64,000 nucleotides of DNA, from contig JAHHHL010000004.1 in NCBI GenBank assembly GCA_019359375.1, positions 1-64,000 of the forward strand. Reading direction: 5' to 3'. Shown here in pieces: positions 44,898-52,153 of the stretch. The position numbers and the translations under genes are program-made. The notes beneath the pieces were generated by a model. The model had not been told where the DNA came from, did no database searches, and worked only from the letters and a program-made list of their open reading frames with translations. Source of the DNA: Lyngbya sp. HA4199-MV5 (GTDB lineage Bacteria; Cyanobacteriota; Cyanobacteriia; Leptolyngbyales; Leptolyngbyaceae). Each line of letters starts with the position of its first letter. Position 1 is the stretch's first letter.

Positions 44898-45515
44898 ATG
44901 AAAGCTCTCCATCGCCCTGATCTCTATAGCTGGTCTAGCTTCGACCCAGAGCGGAATATCGATTTTAATGGCGTTGCCTGGATTCGTCCTGAAGGTAACA
45001 TTCTCATCGATCCCGTTCCCCTCTCAGAGCATGACTGGTCGCATCTAACATCATTGGGTGGCGCTCAGTGGATCGTCATTACCAACTCCGATCATGTGCG
45101 TGATGCTCAGGCGATCGCTCAACGAACCAGCGCACAAATTGCTGCCCCTCATGGAGAACGGGCAACTTTCCCCGTAGCAGATAGTGACACGCAGCCAATT
45201 CGCTGGTTAGCGGATGGTGAAGAAATTGTGCCAGGATTGCAGGCGTTCGAGCTACACGGCTCCAAAACTCCCGGTGAACTGGCGCTGCTGCTGGATGACA
45301 CGACCCTGATTACAGGCGATTTGATCCGCGCCCATCGTGCTGGCAGCTTGATGCTTTTACCAGATGCCAAATTGCAAAATCGGGAAGCCGCGATCGCCTC
45401 TGTGCGTCGTCTCGCCACCTTCAATCGCATCGAAGCTGTTCTGGTAGGCGATGGTTGGTCGGTCTTTCGCGATGGGCACGATCGGCTGAAAGACCTGATC
45501 GAAACGCTGGCGTAG
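44898..45515 (+). CDS. Metallo-beta-lactamase-fold protein with incomplete metal motif
   Basis: The 205-residue product follows the MBL-fold order: NGVAWIRPEGNILIDPVPLS, IVITNSDHVRDAQAIAQ, LHGSKTPGELALLLDD and TLITGDLIRA, and a late EAVLVGDGWSVFRDG. The normal His-x-His-x-Asp-His is reduced to NSDHVRD, so zinc binding is doubtful. Relatives of this short form are found in cyanobacteria and plants next to detoxification genes. Divergent from the GST operon with the dyad box between them. Confidence 0.75.
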   Translation: MKALHRPDLYSWSSFDPERNIDFNGVAWIRPEGNILIDPVPLSEHDWSHLTSLGGAQWIVITNSDHVRDAQAIAQRTSAQIAAPHGERATFPVADSDTQPIRWLADGEEIVPGLQAFELHGSKTPGELALLLDDTTLITGDLIRAHRAGSLMLLPDAKLQNREAAIASVRRLATFNRIEAVLVGDGWSVFRDGHDRLKDLIETLA

Positions 45516-45600
45516 TGCTGTGAACAGGAGAAGGCAGAGGGCAGAGGGCAGAAGGCAGAAGGCTAAAAGTTTTAAGTTGAAACAATTGTTAGGAGCTTTC

Positions 45601-45729
45601 TAGGGTGTGTCATCAATTAGCTCCGAAACCTTGCAATATCAGCAGTGTCACGCCCGTCTCAACACACCAGGCTAGGGGCTGGAACCCTTGCTGAAAGCAC
45701 TGTGTAGTAGTAATTGATGACAGCCCCTA
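45601..45729. mobile_element. MITE-like element B, copy 3 (129 bp)
   Basis: Ends TAGGGTGTGTCATCAATTA and TAATTGATGACAGCCCCTA. It is the least disturbed insertion, lying 86 bases after the MBL-fold gene. The sequence is nearly the same as copy 1. Confidence 0.85.
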
Positions 45730-45909
45730 GCAAACACAATACTCGTAGGGGCAGGGTTGACACGAACGCGATCGGCTGGAGGCAATAACCCCAACAAAAC
45801 CTGCCCTCTGCCTCCAACCAGAAACTTGTACTACCTTTAAGCGAGAACTGGTATACATCAATTCTCTGGCTTGCTTTTTTCAGCCAGCTATGGGATTCTC
45901 GAATGTAGG

Positions 45910-45940
45910 TATAATACGGTTAGTTGATAGATTTACCGTA
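45910..45940 (+). promoter_or_regulatory. 26-bp dyad box, site 8, adjoining TATAAT
   Basis: Best copy: TACGGT (45915-45920) and ACCGTA (45935-45940) are exact inverted arms around TAGTTGATAGATTT. A consensus TATAAT (45910-45915) overlaps the left arm on the plus strand; on the minus strand it reads TATTATA. It lies 147 bases before the long GST gene. The rest of 45730-46087 is non-coding. Confidence 0.65.
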
Positions 45941-46087
45941 AATTTTATTGTTGAATGTTCCCCCTGTACGGGTTTGGTCGTGATAAAGCTCTACATGGTT
46001 CTATCTTGTAGCCTTCATCCTTGCAATGATTTCTTCACTCCTCTCTCCCTACACTCTTCACTCCTCTACCCCTTTGTGAGGTGAACA

Positions 46088-47308
46088 ATGCCAGTTCAAG
46101 AAACCCTTTCCTCCTGGGAACACCTCTTAGAAACCGTCCGTAGCCAAACCACTGCCCGTCGAGTACGCCGACCGGGGCAATCTCCATCCACCGCTCCTAT
46201 TCCCATCAGTTTGCAGAAACTTACTCCCGGTGAGAAACCATCCGTGTTGCTCTACCGTGATACCAATTCCTGGTGTCCCTTCTGTGAGCGCGTGTGGTTT
46301 GCGTTAGAAGAGAAAGGCATTCCCTTTGAAACCGAGTTCATCGACTTAAGTAACAAGCCCCAGTGGTATCTAGATTTGGTGCCGACTGCTCTGGTGCCAG
46401 CCGCCAAGATTGATGGCAAGCTGATCTATGAATCAAAGGACATTCTACTGGCGTTGGAAGAGCGTTTTCCCGAAGCGCCCCTGCTCCCACAAAATCCCTT
46501 AGAGAATGCCATTGCACGACAGTGGGTAGAAGAGGCTGAAACTAATGGCTTCAAGGATGCTGCCTACAATTTTCTGCGACATCCAACAACCGATGCCCAT
46601 GAACTGGCAGACTTACAAGCAACCTTTGAAGCTAAATTAGACTTGCTGGAGCAATTACTGGAAAACTATCCCGGTCCCTTCTTTGTTTCTAGCTTTAGCC
46701 TGGTCGATCTGATGTATAGCCCCCATCTCGATCGCCTCGCCGCAAACTTACCTGTCTACCGAAATTACACCATCAAAGGCAATCCTCGGTTTCCGCGTAT
46801 CAATGCCTGGTTTGATGCGCTCAAGCATCATCCTGCTTATCATCGGGTGCGATCGGACAGTACGACGAATCATTTGCTGTTGCGTCGCCGTTGGGGTGTG
46901 GAACCGATTGGTAATCCAGTGCCATTGGATGATGAGATTGCACAGACAAGTCATCATCGCGCAGAAACTGCCGAACGCTTGAGTGATAACCATGATGTGG
47001 CGATCGGCGATATTTTGAAGAACTCTGGCGCGCAGGTATTAGCGATAAACGGAGACGATACACCAATTCGAGACGCGATCGATTGGCATTTGCGTTTGCT
47101 AGCGGACTATTTGTTGCATGGCAATTCAACGCCCCTCCCCTGGGGGCGCATTGGCGGTAAGGATAATAGCGATCCACTGGTAGCCGCCGTAGGAGCCATC
47201 ACCCTTGCCTATGTGAGAAATCGCATCTGTGCCCCACGGGACATGAGTGCAGGGGCGGCAACGGCTTTCCGTCATGCGGCAGACACGGTGCTATCAGCAC
47301 TCTACTAA
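46088..47308 (+). CDS. Long glutathione S-transferase (CPFC-type)
   Basis: The 406-residue protein carries a thioredoxin-like domain at about residues 50-130 with a Cys63-Pro-Phe-Cys66 active site, IDLSNKPQWYLDLVPTALVP with cis-Pro, and YESKDILLALEERF for glutathione. A GST helical domain follows (about 145-265). A further 140-residue C-terminal helical region (DVAIGDILKNSGAQVLAING and RDAIDWHLRLLADYLL) is longer than common GSTs. CPFC enzymes resemble omega/lambda GSTs and glutathionyl-hydroquinone reductases, acting by thiol transfer. A strong dyad box lies upstream. Odd: dithiol motif and unusual extension. Confidence 0.9.
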   Translation: MPVQETLSSWEHLLETVRSQTTARRVRRPGQSPSTAPIPISLQKLTPGEKPSVLLYRDTNSWCPFCERVWFALEEKGIPFETEFIDLSNKPQWYLDLVPTALVPAAKIDGKLIYESKDILLALEERFPEAPLLPQNPLENAIARQWVEEAETNGFKDAAYNFLRHPTTDAHELADLQATFEAKLDLLEQLLENYPGPFFVSSFSLVDLMYSPHLDRLAANLPVYRNYTIKGNPRFPRINAWFDALKHHPAYHRVRSDSTTNHLLLRRRWGVEPIGNPVPLDDEIAQTSHHRAETAERLSDNHDVAIGDILKNSGAQVLAINGDDTPIRDAIDWHLRLLADYLLHGNSTPLPWGRIGGKDNSDPLVAAVGAITLAYVRNRICAPRDMSAGAATAFRHAADTVLSALY

Positions 47309-47309
47309 G

Positions 47310-47380
47310 GATCAAAGATTAAATAACCTGTAAATGTATTTTTGTAAGGACATGGAATGCCATGTCCTTACATAGAGAAT
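47310..47380. repeat. GATTAAATAAC end with GGACATGG/CCATGTCC palindrome
   Basis: GGATCAAAGATTAAATAACC followed by a perfect palindrome: GTAAGGACATGG and CCATGTCCTTAC around AATG (TGGAATGCCA). Same architecture as the other ATTAAATAAC-ended elements, with a different hairpin core. Confidence 0.6.
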
Positions 47381-47487
47381 TGCATCTTGAATTGCACCTT
47401 CATAAATCTGCAATCCTGATTTTGGGTTGTTAACGATGGCGGCTGGCATCGCTCATCGCAACGTTGTCAGGCTCACCCTCTTCGCGC

Positions 47488-47991
47488 TTAGCCTCTAATC
47501 GGAAGCTGAATTCTTGCGGTGCCGATGGGAATATCGCCCTTGCTGCCAACACGCTTACCCGTCACACCGTACAGCAGAATGCCATCACTCGGTGATGTCA
47601 TGCGTACACCGACAAATTCCACCTGTAAATAGCCACCAGGGGCAACGGGTTGGTCAAACGTGATCCCCACCTGAGCCTTGCTGGAGTCAATCTTAGCACC
47701 CACTTCTTTGCCTGTTTGGTCAATGACTCGAACGCGATCGTAGCGTTCCATCTGGGTAGGAACCGCAATTTGCAGGTCTTTTAATGACATACCAATGACC
47801 GCAATGCGAATGAACTGAGTACTACCCAAAAGCCCAGAATTAGTGATGATAGGCGCACTAAAATTAAAAATCATTGACGACGGTTCAGACTGTGAAATTT
47901 CTGCCTGCACCCTGGTTGATTGTTGAGCCATGACAGCCGTTGACATGGTGAACAATACGGCTGTTAAACCACCAAACAGTAATCCTTTCAT
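47488..47991 (-). CDS. DUF2808 exported protein
   Basis: The 167-residue protein starts with a signal peptide (LLFGGLTAVLFTMSTAVMAQ). The mature beta-rich domain includes FNFSAPIITNSG, the IAVIGMSLKDLQIAVPTQM strand pair and GITFDQPVAPGGYLQVEFVG, all typical of DUF2808. The family is frequent in cyanobacteria and its function is unknown. It is monocistronic. Upstream (47992-48180) nothing else is recognised; 48188-48325 is an ATTAAAT-class element. Confidence 0.85.
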   Translation of the reverse strand: MKGLLFGGLTAVLFTMSTAVMAQQSTRVQAEISQSEPSSMIFNFSAPIITNSGLLGSTQFIRIAVIGMSLKDLQIAVPTQMERYDRVRVIDQTGKEVGAKIDSSKAQVGITFDQPVAPGGYLQVEFVGVRMTSPSDGILLYGVTGKRVGSKGDIPIGTARIQLPIRG

Positions 47992-48187
47992 ATGGAAAGC
48001 CTCAGAATAAATGAAACAATTGGTTGTATCTCCTGGCTTGATCGGTATCAGAAGCCAACAACAACAGCTTCCTCTACTTTCATGAAAGACAACTGATAAG
48101 CAAATGAATGTGAGTTAAGAAGATGAAGCTGGATGAAACCATTTATTTACCTTAATGGAAACCGACCTAAATGATTAAACAAGGTCA

Positions 48188-48325
48188 GACTTTATAAGGG
48201 CGTGGCATATCCTACAGGAAGCAAGCTATGGGCGAAAAGCATTGGCACTATTGCAGCATTTTCCTGCTAAATGCCACGCTCCTACTGCCAAATTCCCAAT
48301 TTTATTTAATTCCCGATTCTAAGCT
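48188..48325. repeat. ATTTAAT-ended element before tauD
   Basis: AAGGGCGTGGCAT ... ATGCCACGCTC form an outer hairpin and the right end TTTATTTAATTCCCGATTCTAAG is the shared terminus of this element class. No coding capacity. Confidence 0.5.
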
Positions 48326-48365
48326 TGACTAAATCTACCGATCGACGCAAAATTACATTGCATTC

Positions 48366-48382
48366 GGTTAGAATATCTAACC
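48366..48382. promoter_or_regulatory. Perfect 17-bp palindrome upstream of tauD
   Basis: GGTTAGA and TCTAACC are exact arms around ATA, ending 27 bases before the tauD ATG. The core equals that of the 34051 palindrome before the ABC/MarR block. An operator is probable. Confidence 0.65.
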
Positions 48383-48409
48383 ATTCGTTGTTCATTCAGG
48401 AGATTGACT

Positions 48410-49342
48410 ATGGGACAGGTAGAAGCGCTTGACATCCATCCCGTTTCAGAGCGGATTGGCGCAAAGATTTTGGGCGTTGATTTGAGTACGAATCTGAGCG
48501 ATGACATCATTAGTCAGATTCGCAGAGCACTGGTGCAATACAAAGTCATTTTCTTCCGGGGGCAACACCTGAATGCCGCATGGCAAGTTGCCTTTGCACG
48601 TCGGTTTGGTGAAGTCACAACGGCTCATCCGACCGTACCATCGCTACCCGACCACCCAGAAATTCTCGATCTGGACTATGGCAGAACGGCTGCCCGTGCC
48701 AATAACTGGCACACCGATGTCACCTTTGTTGATCGCCCTCCCCTCGGTTCGATTCTACGAGCGATCGAAATCCCACCAGCCGGGGGCGATACCATTTGGG
48801 CAAACTCTGTGACTGCCTATCAAGATTTGCCAATTCATTTACGAACCTTTGCTGATCAACTCTGGGCAGTGCATAGCAATGCCTACGACTATGCTGAAGC
48901 AGCCGTCAATGTGTCTGAAGCACTAAAAGCATACCGCAAGGTCTTTACCTCAACGGTTTACGAAAGCCTGCATCCTGTTGTGCGCGTCCATCCCGAATCA
49001 GGCGAACGAGGACTCTTCATTGGTGGATTTGTCCGTCAGCTTCAGGGACTGTCCACCACCGAATCGGATGATCTCATTCGCCTTCTGCAATCCCACGTCA
49101 CCCGTCCCGAAAACACGGTGCGCTGGCGCTGGAAGGTCGGTGATGTTGCTTTCTGGGACCACCGTGCCACTCAACACTATGCCATTTACGACTATGGTGA
49201 TCAGCCGCGCCATGTGCAACGGGTCACGATCGTCGGCGATCGCCCCATCAGCATTGATGGTCGCCATAGTGAAGCCATCAAAGGCGATGCGACCCACTAC
49301 AACCGCAGTACCGCGGCGGAGCGGGGTGCGATCGCGGCTTGA
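48410..49342 (+). CDS. tauD: TauD/TfdA-family 2-oxoglutarate-dependent dioxygenase
   Basis: The 310-residue enzyme has the iron-binding facial triad: His101 and Asp103 (NNWHTDVTF) and His256 (HRATQHYAIYDYG), with 2-oxoglutarate Arg near 267-271. Other blocks are RIGAKILGVDLSTNLS and IPPAGGDTIWANSVTAY. TauD-type enzymes release sulfite from taurine; the close AtsK group cleaves alkyl sulfates. The sequence does not decide between them. ATG 48410 was chosen over TTG 48404, with CAGGAG upstream. A palindrome lies just ahead. Sulfite released would need the TauE/SafE exporters or assimilation. Confidence 0.92.
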   Translation: MGQVEALDIHPVSERIGAKILGVDLSTNLSDDIISQIRRALVQYKVIFFRGQHLNAAWQVAFARRFGEVTTAHPTVPSLPDHPEILDLDYGRTAARANNWHTDVTFVDRPPLGSILRAIEIPPAGGDTIWANSVTAYQDLPIHLRTFADQLWAVHSNAYDYAEAAVNVSEALKAYRKVFTSTVYESLHPVVRVHPESGERGLFIGGFVRQLQGLSTTESDDLIRLLQSHVTRPENTVRWRWKVGDVAFWDHRATQHYAIYDYGDQPRHVQRVTIVGDRPISIDGRHSEAIKGDATHYNRSTAAERGAIAA

Positions 49343-49433
49343 GGCATGGCATGAATAAACATTCAGGAGCGAGCATTTATCATTGCCTCTGCTTTTTACG
49401 ATCTCAATCGGTGTCATCAACCGCTCAATAAAG

Positions 49434-49853
49434 ATGACGCTGTATGACACGATCGTCAAGAAATATCTTCAAACAAGACAGAGCGTTTCCCATCCTTCCA
49501 TTCAGTGGCTTGAGGGCTATGCTGAACAGTTACTGCTGCTAGATCAATCGGCTGATGCAGCGATTGTGATGCTTGCGTTTCACCACTTTCAGGACGATTG
49601 TCAGGCATTGCAGGAAATTGATCGAGTCGTCGGTGGTAGGCAGATTGTTTTATTTCGCGATGGTCCAACTCATGCTCAGGCGGTTGGCGTAATTTGTTCT
49701 ACCTCTCCCCTTTTTCAACAGCCTCTTAGCCTGAAAGCAAAATTTCGGCTTTGCTTCCTGTTGAATTTTGTGAGATCCACTTTCAATATGGGCACTTTGA
49801 GTGTAGTTCAGTTCAATCACGTTGAGTCAGAGTATACAAAACGAACAGGGTGA
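49434..49853 (+). pseudogene. SAM-methyltransferase remnant with motif I deleted
   Basis: About 139 codons begin MTLYDTIVKKYLQTRQ, like the start of a class I methyltransferase, then jump to PSIQWLEGYAEQLLLLDQSA and DAAIVMLAFHHFQDDCQALQ plus DRVVGGRQIVLFRDG, the later part of the fold. The whole SAM-binding motif I, roughly 45 codons, is missing, so it cannot bind cofactor. The C-terminal region is also altered. It follows tauD by 91 bases. Confidence 0.65.
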
Positions 49854-49935
49854 CAAATAAGGTAAGCCCGATTTTGAATTTGGAATGTTCTTCAGCTCAG
49901 CCGCAGAACAATAGATAAAAGTTAGTTGCAACTAC

Positions 49936-50119
49936 CTAATTGACTGACAAAACTCTCAAAACCCCGATGCTTGCGTAGGTTGGGTAAAGCCGTTCTGGCA
50001 TACCAGAGAAGCGTCAGCGTAACCCAACAAGATCAAAGCTGGTGTTGAGTTTTACGTTGTGCTGCTACACAGAAGCAAGCTACAACCCACCCGACAAAAA
50101 AGATTTGTCAGTCAACCAG
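49936..50119. mobile_element. MITE-like element A, copy 2 (184 bp)
   Basis: Ends CTAATTGACTGACAAA and TTTGTCAGTCAACCAG. The core matches the reverse complement of 14358-14545 (GGGTAAAGCCGT, AACCCAACAAGA and AGAAGCAAGCTACAAC blocks). The core also includes part of the GTAGGTTGGGT palindrome family. No coding capacity. Confidence 0.8.
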
Positions 50120-50248
50120 AAGTAGTAGACATTCTGTCAGATTGCTATTGCCAAGTTGGCTTTAAAGCAAATGCTATTAAACCAATAAAAAAGATTTTGC
50201 TTGACTTGATTAGAACCGACTAATCTCTACTGCCTTAGAAAAATAACT

Positions 50249-52027
50249 ATGATCAAATCTCTACGGATATTGAGTTTGTTTGCAAGCATCCCTCAGTTGA
50301 AACCCCTGACATTGAGCCTGGTTTTGGCAACATTGCTAGGTAATCAGGCAACCGCGATCGCCCACAGTGCCGACTTCCTCACGGCACAAACCATCACTGC
50401 CACACCGCCACCGCCAACCCGCTTAGAAGATATTCAGCCGCCCAAATTGCCAGCGGATGTGTTACCACCACCTAAGAAGAATGAGTTACTCCCCGCGCCG
50501 CAACTGCCAGGACTGCCCTCTCCAGTGCCAGAAAATAGCAGCGAAACGTTCCGGGTCGATCGCATTGATGTGATTGGTAGTACCGTCTTTACGCCAGAGC
50601 AATTCAGTAAAGTAACAGCTCCCTTTGTGGGGCGAGATCTCACGTTTGCTGAATTGTTGCAAGCCAGAGACGCTATTACTAAACTCTATGTGGATCGTGG
50701 CTATGTCACAACGGGTGCCTTAATTGGTCCCCAGAAAATCAAGGATGGTGACATCACCATTCAGGTGGTAGAAGGCTCGCTTCAGGACATTAAAGTCACG
50801 GGTAACCGTCGCCTGCGGAGTGCTTATATTCGCGATCGCGTCCGTCTTGGTGCCGACACTCCGCTGAGCGTGCCTCACTTACTGGAAAAGCTGCAACTCC
50901 TCCGCCTGAATCCACGTATTCAGAACTTATCTGCCGAATTGCAGGCAGGTATCAGTCCAGGCAGCAATAGTTTACAGGTCGCGATTGAAGAAGCAAAGTC
51001 GTTTTCGGTAGATGTATACATAGATAATGGGCGATCGCCGAGTGTGGGAAGTTTTCGGCGTGGAGTGGAATTGCGCGAAGCCAATTTGCTGGGTTTGGGT
51101 GACACGCTCAGCGTTGGCTATGCCAATACCACTGGCAGCAATACGATCAATTTCAGTTACGCCCTCCCAGTGAATGCTCGTGATGGTACGGTGTCCTTTG
51201 GGTTCAGTCAGGGGTGGAATCGTGTGATTGAAAAGCCATTCAACCTACTGGATATTCAATCCACGTCTCGATCGTACGACTTGAGTTTTCGGCAACCAAT
51301 CCTGCAAACCCCGACTCAGGAATTGGCGCTGGGTGTGTCCTTTTCACGACAAGAAAGTCAGACAGAACTGGGCATTGATAATATTGGACCGTTCCCCCTC
51401 TCCCCCGGCGCGGATGCACAAGGAAGAACCAGGGTTTCGGCACTGCGGCTGTTTCAGGAATATACCCAGCGGAGCAATCGATCAGTCTTGGCGCTGCGAT
51501 CGCAGTTTAGCGTTGGGGTGAACTGGTTTGGGGCAACGGTGAATGATAATGCCCCAGACAGCCGCTTTGTAGCGTGGCGTGGGCAGGCGCAGTGGGTCAG
51601 GCTTTTAGCACCAGACACCTTATTTCTGGTCAGAGGTGATGTGCAGTTAGCTGGCGCTTCTCTAGTGCCGTTGGAGCAATTGGGTCTCGGTGGTCAGCTT
51701 AGCGTCCGGGGGTATCGCCAGGACTCACTGCTGACAGACAACGGAGCCTTATTTTCGGCTGAATGTCGTATTCCCATTGTTCGTGCTCCCCAAATTGATG
51801 GCATCCTGCAACTCACGCCCTTCATTGATGTCGGCACAGGCTGGAATTACAGCGGCGAGAATCCATCACCCAATACCCTTGTTGGCGTTGGTTTAGGGTT
51901 GTTGTGGAAACAGGGCGATCGCCTCACGCTCCGGTTTGATTGGGGATATCCTCTGACCTCGATCGACGGTGACACGCGATCGCTCCAGGAAAAGGGATTG
52001 TACTTCTCAGCACGCTACTCCTTTTAA
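50249..52027 (+). CDS. Two-partner secretion outer-membrane transporter (FhaC/ShlB family)
   Basis: A 592-residue precursor: signal peptide, Pro-rich linker (RLEDIQPPKLPADVLPPP), POTRA-2 domains (FRVDRIDVIGSTVFTPEQ, GYVTTGALIGPQKIKDGDI, GSLQDIKVTGNRRLRSAYI) and a 16-strand barrel ending in RYSF. The barrel block LGLGGQLSVRGYRQDSLLTD contains the VRGY motif of strand-6-loop secretin-like TpsB proteins. It would secrete the haemagglutinin encoded 126 bases downstream. Confidence 0.93.
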   Translation: MIKSLRILSLFASIPQLKPLTLSLVLATLLGNQATAIAHSADFLTAQTITATPPPPTRLEDIQPPKLPADVLPPPKKNELLPAPQLPGLPSPVPENSSETFRVDRIDVIGSTVFTPEQFSKVTAPFVGRDLTFAELLQARDAITKLYVDRGYVTTGALIGPQKIKDGDITIQVVEGSLQDIKVTGNRRLRSAYIRDRVRLGADTPLSVPHLLEKLQLLRLNPRIQNLSAELQAGISPGSNSLQVAIEEAKSFSVDVYIDNGRSPSVGSFRRGVELREANLLGLGDTLSVGYANTTGSNTINFSYALPVNARDGTVSFGFSQGWNRVIEKPFNLLDIQSTSRSYDLSFRQPILQTPTQELALGVSFSRQESQTELGIDNIGPFPLSPGADAQGRTRVSALRLFQEYTQRSNRSVLALRSQFSVGVNWFGATVNDNAPDSRFVAWRGQAQWVRLLAPDTLFLVRGDVQLAGASLVPLEQLGLGGQLSVRGYRQDSLLTDNGALFSAECRIPIVRAPQIDGILQLTPFIDVGTGWNYSGENPSPNTLVGVGLGLLWKQGDRLTLRFDWGYPLTSIDGDTRSLQEKGLYFSARYSF

Positions 52028-52153
52028 TCTAGAGTCTCTTTGAGATCGCTAGAGAGAAGTTGGGCACTTTAGCAGAGAGCCTATCAGCCAGCAAGTCATC
52101 AACGCCACTCTGTCCTGGTAACAGTGGCACTCATTGTATAGAGGGAAAATGGA

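Noticed and set aside
45520-45575. GGCAGAGGGCAGAAGGCAG repeats
   Set aside because: Simple short tandem repeat after the MBL-fold gene; no structural or regulatory signal.
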